This document shows positions 44,973 through 56,200 of a DNA stretch of 64,000 nt, piece by piece. The DNA comes from Cladosporium sp. IMV 00045 (Eukaryota > Ascomycota > Dothideomycetes > Cladosporiales > Cladosporiaceae), in assembly GCA_001931905.2 (NCBI GenBank), contig MSJI02000918.1:79510-143509 (forward strand), in the 5' to 3' direction. A program made the position numbers and the translations under genes. Numbering within the stretch: the stretch's first letter is position 1; the number at the start of each line of letters is the position of its first letter. The notes under the pieces were generated by a model. The model was given only the letters and a program-made list of their open reading frames with translations, did no database searches and was not told the origin of the DNA.

Positions 44973-47455
44973 CGTGGTGTGTCTTTGCGCGTTATGTGTA
45001 GTTTGGGTGCGCTATCGCGCACGGTGTTGAGGTCGGAGAGGATTAAGTGCGTTTGGGATCTTTTCAGTGCATGGTAGATGAGTACGGACGGACGGTGATT
45101 GAGGTGGGCAGTAAGAACGTGTGGGTAGAGAAAGTGAAGATGGGAGCTTCAAGCTTCATCACATGCCAGACGCAGCGAGGCAGCGTGCATGCTGCATGAC
45201 TCGCAAAATTCGCATGGACGGCATCATCTGGGAATGGAAAGTACGGGACGGCTTGTTTCGACGACTGCGACACGCGACACACATGCAATGGAATGTTTCG
45301 ACAAAAGATCCTGCATTGACGCCGAGAGCTGGCGATTATGACACGAAATTCCCCATCAGGAGACCAAACTCATCTAAGCAGCTGAAGTGATGACCATAGC
45401 AGACCGCAACACGCAAGAACACAAATCACAACATGTGGCAACTCGCACAAGCCCATCAAAGCCTAGCTCTTCCAGCTCAAGAGAACGGCTCCCGCAAACA
45501 GGAATAACTCCCACCATCACACGATCCGCAACTCCCAATCACCATTCTTCGCCTCCCCCATCTCAACCCACAACCCATCCCTCATGCCCAACCCACCACG
45601 CCAACCGCACAACCACACAAACCCGCCCACCACGCTCTCCCCTCCATCCCATCCACAACCAACCTCATCAATCCTTCCTTCTCGGGAACTAGTGGGCTGC
45701 CAATTCCGCAACGGAGCAAAGTCCTAAGCAGCGAGTAGCGACGCGTCCATGAGTTACCGTCGTGGCGGGACAAGGTCATGGGGCAAAGTGCGAGAGGGAG
45801 ACGGAGTTGAGGCCTTGAACGTCGTTCTTGGGCTGTGAGAGTTGGGTTGCGTTTTGCGTTTGGGGGTTTGGTGAATTGTGGTTGTGATGGAGATGGCGAG
45901 GTTGAGATTTTTTAATGGTGTGAGCGTTGGAGTCTGGAATTGATGGCAATGGCTATGGGAGGTGAGGGTGCTGCTTGAGTGATTGTGAGATTGTAGGAGA
46001 GGTGGATTGAAGTGGTGTGATTATACGCAGAGATCACAGGATGATGTGCGCTTCTTGCTCTAATGGGTTCAATCGTCCAACGTCTGCTTTTGGATAGAAC
46101 GGCTGTTCGGATTCGAATCATCGAAAAGGCGATGCTAGATGGGAGTAAAGGCTGAGAAGCCAAACAGACGCGAGTCACGGCCAGAGAAGGGGAGATCGCT
46201 TGGGGAACATGACTACATGTATGCTTGACCATGAGCGTGGTTGGCGGTTGATGTTCATGTGGTCAGGGCAGTAACGATGGAAGGTGAATAGACCAACGTT
46301 CCCACAGGCTTGTCGATCATGGTGAGCCGCTTACTCCATGACATGGAGTCGGGTGTTGTATGCTATTCCCAATGCTAGTCACATTGGGAGAATTGGAATT
46401 CCCGGAGTCGACGATCACCTCTCTTGAGGACCTGTTTCGCAGTGCTGTATTGAATGCACTGCGGAGCGGCACATCGTGCTGTTGGGACGTCTTAGTTACA
46501 CCCGCGCTGAAAAGCGATGGAAGACTTGTGAGCCTATTGTCAAAAGCCTAATTTCAAAAGACAACACCCTTTTCCAAGACCTCATGTTCTTACAGTAGAG
46601 CTGAACTATCGTCGCTGCATCAAGATACTCAAAATGCCATGTCGTCGCACAAGAAACTAGTGCCGTGCTACGGCAGGAACACGGCGCCTGGACCACAGAA
46701 CGCGACCCACCCATTATTGGAAAACACCCCACGGTCTAAGTCAAAAATCGTGTGGATGCGAGAGAAGATTCACTTACATACGCAGGCAGGGTTGAGAAAT
46801 GGACATGCAGGTCTTGGTAACACGGCCGCTCGTATTTGACGAAAGTAATCCCCCGACGAGGAGGATTTTCTGACGGCGAACAGGGATGTCGAGTCCATGC
46901 AGTGGCCATATCGCGATGAGTAGTGAGCGAGAAGCGGGCAGGCATCTCGATCGAGAGGAGATCCTCATGCCGCAGGCGAGACTTTTTCTGTTGAAGACTG
47001 GAGCGGGACCGTGCCGGGAGCCGAGTTGGAGTTCGAGTCGGTTAACGAGTAGTTGCGAGCCTCTTTTGGCGGGCGAAGAGAGTTATTGGAACGCAGGGGC
47101 CAGGCCGTGGGAGAGTCCCCTTTCGGACCAGCGAGGCGTGCGCGGGAGGCGTTGGAGCGTGGCCGCTACTGTGCGAAGGATGGGTGGGACCTTGCAGCGG
47201 CAGATGAGATGAGATGCAGCATGGCACAAGAACGGGACGGCAGGACATGATGGTGGAGTACATGAGGATATGCATACTTGGTAGATACTCGATAGCAGTG
47301 CTGATGGGGACGGGTATACATGTCTACATACCGGTTGATGGTTCGGTTGTTTTTGTGTGGTGTAAACGATCTACTGTGGTGAGCATTAGGGGCGGGTGAC
47401 GGAGGAAGACGGACGAGAGACTAGCAGAGAGGGCAACGGGGGAGGGTGACATCAA

Positions 47456-47638
47456 TCAATCTAAGAATATCCCAGCCAGAGCTTTCTCTCGCTTCTCCGC
47501 CCCGATGATAATACCTGCACTCATCCAACCCAATGCCAATCCAATGCCAGTAGCAGCGAGGGACGAGTATATCAGCCGGCAAGCAAGAGTACCTAATAAT
47601 GAGCTCGACGCAGTGCTCCCGGTAGACCGTGCTGGCAA
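47456..47638 (-). CDS. weak candidate: terminal exon of a small membrane protein
   Basis: The frame of about 60 codons starts with TTG, not ATG, and is preceded by a stop. It would need an upstream exon joined at a CAG near 47,630. Its end has a plausible transmembrane segment (LIYSSLAATGIGLALGWMS) followed by AGIIIGAEKREKALAG, which reads like a small organelle membrane protein. I could not find a convincing first exon, so this may be chance. Low confidence. Confidence 0.22.
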   Translation of the reverse strand: MPARSTGSTASSSLLGTLACRLIYSSLAATGIGLALGWMSAGIIIGAEKREKALAGIFLD

Positions 47639-47871
47639 TTGTTAACCATTGCTACCGCGTGTCTCCACCTCGCCTTCGTCTTCCCATCACCGCCAGCCAG
47701 GGTTTGCGGCGTGTTTAAACCCTCCATCTCATCAATACCAATCAATTGCTTAATCAAATACACACCCGAGTTGCGCCTAGCCTTCTCGCAAGATTGCCGG
47801 CAGCGTTTGCCCGCTCTCGGTGGTCTCTTGGAGTGACTTGACTTTTGCACCGGCCGACTCAGAGACACAGG

Positions 47872-47876
<5 letters not shown>

Positions 47877-47925
<49 letters not shown>
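47877..47925 (+). repeat. (GT)24 microsatellite
   Basis: Uninterrupted alternating GT over 49 bases. It is the longest simple repeat in the window. Confidence 0.98.
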
Positions 47926-47926
<1 letters not shown>

Positions 47927-47962
47927 AAGGTCGCTCTCTCGCCGCCGCCGCCGTCGAGATCT

Positions 47963-47980
47963 TCTCTCTCTCTCTCTCTC
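47963..47980 (+). repeat. (TC)9 microsatellite
   Basis: Nine TC units, preceded at 47941-47953 by a short (GCC)4 run. It forms a compound repeat cluster with the GT array 37 bases upstream. Confidence 0.95.
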
Positions 47981-48776
47981 TTAGTTCTCGCCAACGGCCA
48001 AGGACCGAGCGACCGTTACCGCGTCGAGCGCTAACCGCCTCCGCCGCCAGCACCGTCCTCCTCACTGACACCACTCTCCGCCTCTTCCTCCTCTCTTCCT
48101 CGTGTTGTTGCTATTCCTCGCCCTCGCCGCCCGGTAGTGGCGCTTTGCATCTCGCGCAGGCCCGCCTCGTTCTCTCTGCACGGCGTCTTGCTGCAGAAGA
48201 GTGGCATCACCAGTACATGTCGCTGCTACAGGACGACGACTGACTGATACCGACTGACTGACTGACACCTGACTTGCCGTGCTCCTTCGACTCCACGCAC
48301 GCTGCGTTTCGGATAGAAGCCTCGACTGCCGAACCATCGCTTCGACATCATCGCCGCTGCTGCGCCCGCTGTGCTTTCACCACACTCTCGCTCTCGCATT
48401 TCACATCTCACATCTCGACAACCACCGACACCGCATCCTGCATTTCCACTCGACAACCAGCATCTCTAACATTGCGCCCGCGCGCAATCTGTCGACCTAA
48501 CACCGTTTCGAAAGTCGGCCTCTGGTCCGGCGTCCACTCGCTACTTGCTATCGACTGCATCTCCGAGCTTCTGCGAAGCACCCTACGCTCTCTCGACCGC
48601 CCGACGTACTGAGCCACCTACGCATCCAGCTTATGCGTCACTGGTAGCATTGAAGAGAAGACACAAAGCGACCGGACTCGCACCCTCAACGACAGTCATT
48701 TCTGCCACGGCCGCGCTGGAAGGACATCAGACTTCTGGACTCGCCCTGCCCTCGGCCCTCCGGCGGCCTCATTTTC

Positions 48777-50980
48777 ATGGACGCGAACATGGCCCCTCCA
48801 GGCAAGCGGAGAAAATTGCACAGCTCGGCACAGGATGTCTTGCAGCAGTCAGAACTAGCGACAAGATCTTCGGGTCCCCCATTCTTCCACAGAGTCGAAC
48901 ATATCGAGACATCACCAACCACTCGACCAGCCAGCTCATCGCCTCAGCGTGTTGAAGAAGTTCACCTCGAGATCCGAAATCAACCCATTGTCAACGCCGA
49001 AGACCGCATTCGTATACTTCGACGCCAGGGAACGGCGGCAGTATCCGACATCATCAGCACAAATTCCGACGCAGATGTCGTGGTAGCGGTGACGGCCAAT
49101 GTTGATGCTTTTGGTAGTACCACTGCATTGACTTCGGCCACTGTTACGGCCGACATGCCCGACGTAGCATCCTTGTTATCAACTTCTGCCACAACTGCCA
49201 CTGTATCGGACGCATCCGATTCCTCATCCGATTCCGAACCTTCAAGTGCGGCGACTTCATCGAGTGATCCTGCCTCGTCAACCGACTCCGGCTCGTCTCA
49301 GCCGCCACTTGGTACTGGCGGTTCATCAAGTGCTCCTGCCTCGTCAACCGACTCTAGCTCGTCTCAGCCGCCGCTTGGTACTGGCGGCTCAAGCAGTACC
49401 AGTTCTGAAGCGAGGGAAACGTCGTCATCCTCATCACAGCCCTCATCAGGATATGCGTCTTCACCATCTTCAACTGGGACGAGAAATCAGTCCTCAGATA
49501 ATAACACATCAACTTCAGCCAGTTCAGCGCCTTCTGCATCTGCGGCAGGCACTGTTCCCTCACGCACAAATCAACCGTCCTCTCAGGGTACCATTCTGGG
49601 ATCATCCACTTCTGGTAACGGCAGCGTGTCACTGTCTACGCCTCAAAGTAGTCTTTCATCAGCTTCGTCCAGCAACAGGCTCAATCTGACCACATCTGGT
49701 AAGCAAGTTGTCATACACACTTTTATGGAAGGTATGCTAACACACTTCAAGCATCAACTTTGACCAGCGGCAGCTCCGTGTTCATCTCGGACTTTACCAT
49801 CGACTTAGCTTCTGTGACTACCAGCTCCGCAGATTCGTCCTCGTCGGTAGACTTTAATGCTCTATTCCTCGGTACACTTTCGGACGGAGATGTCGAGACT
49901 TTCACACGATCTGACGAAGAATTTACGACTACGCTTTCCGATGGACAAACAGCAACGATCTCCCCTTCCTCGACAGGCAGCCCGAGTTCGAGCAGCAGAG
50001 ATAGATCTTCCGCATCTGTCACGACAATATCGGACGATCGGTCAACCGTACGATCTACAATCTTCTCCACGGCTGAACCTTCGTCTACTCAAAGCTCGGA
50101 CGATGACAACGGTATTGGTATTGCAGGCGCTGCAGACCAAGGCGCAACTGGAACTTCTAGCGAGGTTGCCACAGCCACCGCCTCCAGCGACGATTCCGAC
50201 AAAGACGACTCTACTGCACCTCCAGGCACGATCGCCGGAGGCGTTGTAGGTGGTGCTGCGGGACTTGCACTTGTTGTTCTGATTATTCTGCTGTTCCTAC
50301 GACGATACAAGAAGCGAGCGCAAGTGGGCCACAGTGCACTGCCTGCAAACTCAAGGGGCGTTGCACCCGAACCGGATGCAGGTCCCAGCTCTGGTGGACC
50401 AGGCATGGCTGAACGTGCTGGTCTCATGCCTTTCGCTGGCGCGGTCCCTGCTCTTTTTAGGAACCAAAGCCGTAGTCAGCACAGTGGGGCTGGGTCTGAT
50501 TCTGGCGAGCGTGGCTTCCAGCGTGTATCTGGCCGCAAGCTCCCCTCGGCTTTCAGTGAAGGCATGACATCCGTTCCAAACCCGATTCGCTCTCCTCCGC
50601 CAACCATGCCTTTGGTCAGTCCTGAAGACGACGACGCGCATCGAAATCTAAGCAGCCAATCTTTCTACCGGGACAGCACTGGATTCTACGGCGGCGATGG
50701 CTCGACAAACACGTCGCCCGACCCGTTCGCAGACAACAACGCTCCGCCCGGTGGTGAAGACAGTGCTGCCGCCGCCGCTGCCGCCGAGAAATTGACCATG
50801 TCGCCAGGCCCTCAACGACGACCAACCGTCCACCAGGCCAGATCGAACGTGCAAAACCCCATCGCCGCGACTTCAGGGACACCGTCTTGGACCCCAAGTG
50901 CGACAGCAGCGTTTGGCAGAAGCGAAACCCCCGTATCCCTAGATGGGAGCAGGAACAGTCGGTTCACGGAAGAAGTGTGA
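48777..50980 (+). CDS. Ser/Thr-rich single-span membrane protein, sensor-like
   Basis: Two exons: 48777-49698 and 49752-50980, with a 53-nt intron that has a CTAAC branch site, giving 716 aa. The N-terminus (MDANMAPPGKRRKLH) is basic and has no cleavable signal peptide. A very long Ser/Thr/Asp/Gly-rich region follows, including a duplicated 22-residue unit. Then comes one hydrophobic helix (GTIAGGVVGGAAGLALVVLI plus ILLFL) stopped by RRYKKR, and a Pro/Ser-rich cytoplasmic tail ending RNSRFTEEV. The layout resembles cell-wall-integrity or osmosensing mucins (Wsc/Mid2/Opy2-like), but no Wsc Cys motif is present. The SRFTEE-type C-terminus recurs in fungal proteins of this layout. Function inferred from architecture only. 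Secretion must use the internal helix as signal-anchor. Confidence 0.75.
49269..49400 (+). repeat. tandem 66-bp coding repeat, two copies
   Basis: Two near-identical 66-base units (49269-49334 and 49335-49400) encode PASSTDS-SSQPPLGTGGSSS blocks inside the Ser/Thr-rich gene. Only a few mismatches separate them, which points to a recent duplication. Confidence 0.9.
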
Positions 50981-52072
50981 ACCAACACATCATTTGCATA
51001 AATGCACGTTGTTTCTTGACAGCTCAACAATTGGACTCGCGCATTGCAGCCCATTTATTTCCCTTTTTTCTTTTCACGATACCACCCGCCGTCAATGCAG
51101 TGCCAAAGGAGCAGCACTGTGGGGCGCTTGCATTATGTGTTTTTTCTCTTTCTCTTTTGGGTTTCTCTCTTTTCCTTCTTGCCACTACAGCGCGCATGCA
51201 TCTCTCTATACACATCGAAGACAACGCCTTTTCCACGGCCGCAGTGCTGAGGGCGATGTCTGTGTCTGTCTGTCTGTTTGCCGGGTGGCCATGGCGAAAA
51301 CGGCTGGGAAAAAGAAGAAGAAGATGGAAGGGGTATGAGGATGTGGATCATCCCGGTTTTCTTTTTCCACGGCGTCAACCGTTGATCAGGCCTTTGTCTT
51401 CGGGTGGCATCTGCCATGAGGCCAGGGGCGTGCACATAGTAATGTTTCTAGAGACCAGTGTAGTCACAATACAGTGAATTATTTCTGAACGTTCGAATCA
51501 ACAATGCCTTAACTAAGTGCCACACTCCCTCCTGGCAAGCAAGCACTGGAAATGGGAAAACTACAATTCAGGGTCCAGGGTGCTGCCTGAAGCTTAATAC
51601 TTTTAATATATCATCCAGAGGAACGATGAGGTCTCGATAGATAAATACCGTCTCGTTCCACTCGACGTTGTTGTCATTTCACATGAAAGTCACGAACAAT
51701 CTCAATTGATTTTGATTGCACGACAAAATTACGGCCTGTGCATTCGTTTCGTTGCTATGGCGCGCCCTTGCTAATGCCCGCCTCGGCTCGCTGGCTCGCT
51801 GCGCGTTGTTTCCTCCTCCGGACGGGGAGCTGTTGCTATCACAATTCTATGAACTGGGACTGAACTGACCAGGTGATCTGGGTGATTGCACCTTTTTCTT
51901 CTTCTTTGCTTGCGCTTCTTTTGAGGAGCAATTCACAATCTTATAATCCGGGAGCCTCTGATTCCTCAATCTGGCCAAAAAATACAGGTCTCACAAGAAA
52001 AAGCCACCGAGATCACGAACCCCCCCGTCCCTCTCCAAAAGAAAAAGTTCCAAAGATCCACGCACGGTAACG
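50981..52072. other. intergenic, 1.1 kb, no gene seen
   Basis: 3' UTR of the membrane protein and promoter/leader of the Nrm1/Whi5-type gene. C- and A-rich leader just before 52,073. No other feature. Confidence 0.5.
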
Positions 52073-53252
52073 ATGAACACGCCGTACTTCGTCGGCTCGA
52101 ACGACGAGAACGCGATGGAGACCAGCCCCCTGGCGCCCCCGAACACCATCAGAGCGACGCCCAACCGCCGTCCGCTGGGCGAGGTTTCCACCAACCCGCG
52201 AGTCTACGGCTCCTCGCCTGCCACGGGGGGTTTGTTCGGCGGACAGAAGAGGGCGCTGATGGGCAGTCCGCTCAAGAGGAGTTTCACCGCGGCCGTCGAG
52301 GAGGGGTATGGGTTGAAGTATTTGAAGAGGAGGAGGGGGGAGGGCGATGTGCTGGGGTTTAAGGGAATGGAGAACAGGATGGGGAGGACGGGTGGGAGGA
52401 TTGAGGAGGGTGTTGCGCATGCTGGTGCTGGACCTGGACCTGTTGATCCTGCGATTGGGGGTGTGAGGGCGCAGTCGGTACCGGAGGGGGTGGTGGTAAG
52501 TGGATATTCAACACTCAGTTGGAAGAAAGAGAGAGGATCTTTAGGCTAACGCAATGCCGCTGCTCTAGACTCATCATGCACCTCTTGAACATACAGCCGG
52601 ATTCCCTCCTTCACCCACCGAGCCTAATACGCCTTCAGACAGCGGGGGAGAGACGCAAGGTTCCTTTTCCTCGCTCATCGACTATGATCCCTCATCGCAG
52701 CATGCCACCACTACCGCAAGGCCACGGTCGAGACAGAAGAAGAAGAAGCAGAAGCAGCGCAACCAGCAACAGCAACAATGGAATTCCGGAGAAGAACAGC
52801 AATACCAACAACAATCAATACCACAACCCCTAGCGCCGCCCAACTCCCCACCCAAAACAATCAGCCACGCCGAAACGCTCCGCCTCCGCCTCCACCTCGC
52901 CATGTACAAAATCCAAACGAACCAGATCCACCTCCCCTTCTCCAAACTCCAACTCCCAAACCCTCAAACCTCCTCATCATCGAATCGCCAACACATCCAC
53001 GACGCCGTCGAAGAAGCCGTCGCCTCCCTGCGGAGGGAAGCCATGGAGCGCATGCCGAAGCAGGGCCAGACGCCGACGACGCTCATCCCTGGCCCGTTGC
53101 TGCATCCGACCGCGCATAGCAGTCGCTTGGTCCCTCACCCGGAGCGGCAGAAGGCTGCGAGTAGGTTGCCGCCCGTGGGGGTTTTTGGGAGGCATGGGTC
53201 GGCGCCGTTGCCGAGTGGGATGAGGGGGGAGATTGAGGGGTGGGAGAGGTGA
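52073..53252 (+). CDS. nrm1: Nrm1/Whi5-family G1/S transcription repressor
   Basis: Two exons: 52073-52495 and 52569-53252, with a 73-nt intron, giving 368 aa. The diagnostic GTB/Whi5 motif is at about 241-270 (HAETLRLRLHLAMYKIQTNQ followed by IHLPFSKLQL). In Whi5 and Nrm1 this segment binds the SBF/MBF transcription factors. The N-terminal part has RATPNRRPLGEVSTN and GSPLKRSFTAAVEEGYGLKYLKRR. It contains several Ser-Pro/Thr-Pro sites that would suit CDK control. The middle is Gln/Lys-rich low complexity. The gene product would restrain G1/S transcription until phosphorylated or degraded. Whi5 and Nrm1 cannot be told apart safely here; one such gene is typical of filamentous ascomycetes. Confidence 0.82.
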
Positions 53253-53999
53253 TGGATGGGGGGCGGTTGTTGTCGGTGGTGGTGGTGGTGTTGGGTTGGC
53301 AAAGGGATAGAGGGATGAACGGTGATGGGAGGATTTGCTTTTCGAAAGGGATCGTATTGCTGGATTTATTGATGGTTCATCATATCGGTGGATTAAAAGA
53401 TACCAAAGGGCTTGCTTGTTATGATGGCGTGGAGATGGGCATTGACAAGGATGTTATTACTATTTGGAATTGCTCGGTGCTGATGCAAATGCCACTACTG
53501 AGCGGGGGAAGAGATATGAGTTTATGTATGTAGTTTTGATATTGTAAAATAGACATTAGATTACGCCTTCTTTCATGGTTCTGGCGCGGAACCGCTTCAG
53601 ATATTGCCCGGTCTTTGGTCTTGAGTTTCATCTGCACATGTATTGTCACTTTCATTCTTCTGATGGCCGTTTCCATGTACTATGTCGTATTTCCTACAAA
53701 TCCACTTCGTTGGTTGCCGTTTTGTCTTTCTAGATTGATTTAAGCTTCCGGTTCGCAAGCATCATTTCGTAAGGGGCGGTTTTAAGCCCCACCCAAATCA
53801 ACCATGAAGGATGCTCTGTCTGCCGAACTGCGGAGTGCACTGCGGCGCACTTCTCACTACTCCATCATCACCATTGTCTCTATACATCTACATCTACATT
53901 GCTATGTCGGCATACCAGGGTTGCATTGTCGCCTTCATTGCTGAGTGTGAGATGTTCTGACAATATCTAAGCTGGATGGAACATTTCTAGAAAAAGAGA
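53253..53999. other. intergenic, 0.75 kb
   Basis: 3' UTR of the Nrm1/Whi5-type gene and promoter of the SET gene. GGT/GTG-rich just after 53,253. No gene seen. Confidence 0.5.
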
Positions 54000-56049
54000 A
54001 TGCAACTTCCCCCGCCCACATCTGTCATGGCAGACCAAGTCGACGATGTCGCTCGGCAAGTGGCGCATACCATCTCAGAGCGCATCCCAGCCGCGATTCA
54101 GCAATTGCTGCAGAAAAATTCGCACGAAAACATTGATGGACTGCGCCTAGACTGCAATCTCTCTCTTGGAAATGCCTCCTCTTCTTCTCCCCACGAGGCC
54201 CCCATGCAGGTCATTTCCGTCGACGTCGCTGCCTTCTTGCAACACCTGTCCCGCCAAGGGGAATCGACCAACCTTCAACAACTCACGCCAATGAGTGAGC
54301 AACCTACTCTCCCGTCTCCTGAACCCACGCAAGCGCTCTCATCCGCCACCGGAGCCCGGAACTTCAGGCCACGCTCGGCTTTAACATCGCCAGCACAAAC
54401 CCCAGAGATATCAGATGAAAACCCGGCCAAAAGGCGCAAAGCAACCGGTGGCCTCCGCGTCGTGGTTGCCGCCAATGCCGAGCCCATCACCGGGACCGCG
54501 ACAAACACAGCGCGCAGACTGGAAAGCGACGTTCGAGTCTTCCCCCAGCGCAGGAAGAATGTCGGCGACAACCCCGTCTTCCAGCCCTCGTCGCTGCAGA
54601 AATTCGTCAAAGGCGTCTGGGAAAGCATCTACTCCAGCATCCGCATGGATCCCACCGAGGTCATCGAGCAGTGGCAGACGATCGAAGCGAACGGGCAGCC
54701 CAAGTTCCTCACGAGCAGCGAGCAGGAACTCGCCATGAGGGACAGCTCGATCGTCGGCGGCACATTTGGCAGGATGAGCATCCTCGCCAGGAAGCTCAGC
54801 CAGACTAGCAGGACGTGTCGGTCTCTCGAAGTCATTGTGCAGGCGACTTGGGTCAGGTTGTTCGAAGATCGCGTGCACGAGTTGACGGCGACTATGGGCA
54901 AGGAGAGGGCGAAGAAGTCCACCATCGCTGAAGCTTGCCTGGACTTCCACTGGACGGAGAAGGAGCTTCGAAATAAAATGGGCGTCTGGCGTGGTTATCA
55001 CGACATTCAGAAGGCCGGTGGCTGGGCCGCTCTGGTCTTCGCCGGGATGGGGCTTTACCGCTTTTGCAAGTATCGGGTTTCGTTTAACGAAGAGACTTTC
55101 CAGTCTTTGCGCGCTCTTCGACATAGATTCGAGGTCGCCGCCGACACCTTACACCCCCGCTGGAGGCACTTACTCGGCATCGTCGGCGCGTCCACAGAAC
55201 GCAAATACACCGGCCACCCGCACGACTACGTAATCGGCACGCCCGCCAACGAAGCCCTCCCCCTCTCCATCACCTACCAACAATGGGACCGCGACTTCAG
55301 CTTCACGCACCTGGACACCTGCCAAATCGACGAGGAAGCCTGGGGGCTCTACGACCCGCGCGTCGTGCACCCGGCGCACTCGCAGAACTCGCACACCTGC
55401 CAGGTCTGCCACGAGCGGCAGTCCGACGACCCGCCGCAGAACGCGTGCACCTGCTTCCCCAACCTCTACCCGCAGACGGCGGCGCACAACGCCCCCGTGC
55501 AAGTCTACCGCACGCCCAACGGGCGCAACAACGGGCTGGTGGCCTGTCTGCCTTTCGACCGCGGGACGGCGGTGGGCGAGTTCGTCGGCCAGATCACTTC
55601 CGGCTTGGCCAATTTGGACATCATGGTCGGGCAGACGGAGAGCGGGTCGTATCAGATCTGGCAAGGGAGGCAGGGGAACTACACGCGGTTCGTCAACCAT
55701 TCGTGTCAGCCTAATAGTCAGTATGAGAGGTTCATGTGGATGGGCACGCAGCGGATCGTGCTCGTTTCGAAGGGCATTGAGGCGGGCGAGGAGGTCACGG
55801 TGGATTACTCGGATACTTATTGGAAGGTATGTGTTTGTGTTTTGTGTTTGTGGGAGGGGGTGTGAACGTGGGGTTCTCTTTCGCGCTGTTATGCTTCTTT
55901 ACTTGTTTCTATCTAATATTCATGAGGATTTCTGTGGCTGACCCCTTTTCTCGCAGAACCTTGATAAGGAGTGCCTCTGCGGCCAGCCCAAGTGTCGCTA
56001 CAAGAGCCGCTCGCGCACTTTGACACCACCGAAAGCTGTTGGCACATAG
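54000..56049 (+). CDS. SET-domain protein lysine methyltransferase
   Basis: Two exons: 54000-55826 and 55957-56049, with a 130-nt intron, giving 639 aa; a second ATG lies at 54027. Residues 1-190 are low-complexity with a basic KRRK segment. A long helical region of unknown type follows (about 195-390: GVWESIYSSIRMDPTEVIEQW … WRGYHDIQKAGGWAALVFAG). Near 460 a Cys-rich knot (CQVCHERQSDDPPQNACTCF) stands where a pre-SET would be but does not match the nine-Cys pattern. The SET core has RFVNHSCQPN (NHSC at 566-569) and GEEVTVDYSDTYW. The post-SET CLCGQPKC lies in the small second exon. Catalytic motifs look intact. The general layout suits SUV39/Clr4-like enzymes, but the histone or non-histone target is unknown. 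Confidence 0.85.
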
Positions 56050-56200
56050 ATCTTCTGTGATCTCATGGATTCATCTCAGTCGAGGCCTTGATCGACATTG
56101 ATCTGGCGCGAGCCAACACCGTTTCTACAGCAGGGACAGAATTGTCCGTACCGATCACGGCAACATGTGACTCTCATCGATCTAACCGCGAGCAACGCTT

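Larger units (their letters stand above)
44973..48776. other. gene-poor stretch, 3.8 kb, with simple repeats
   Basis: Contains the ist3 upstream region and a long upstream region of the Ser/Thr-rich membrane protein. From about 47,640 onwards the plus strand is C/T-rich and carries three microsatellites in just over 100 bases. Apart from a weak small-protein candidate (47,456-47,638, minus) I see no gene. Confidence 0.5.

Noticed and set aside
46060..46180. B-box-like strings on both strands (GGTTCAATCG plus; GATTCGAATCC minus)
   Set aside because: Neither has a matching A-box upstream or a cloverleaf that I could fold by eye.
47593..47994. 133-codon minus-strand frame containing a His-Thr run
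   Set aside because: The His-Thr run is only the translation of the GT microsatellite; the remainder has no domain and overlaps a competing frame.
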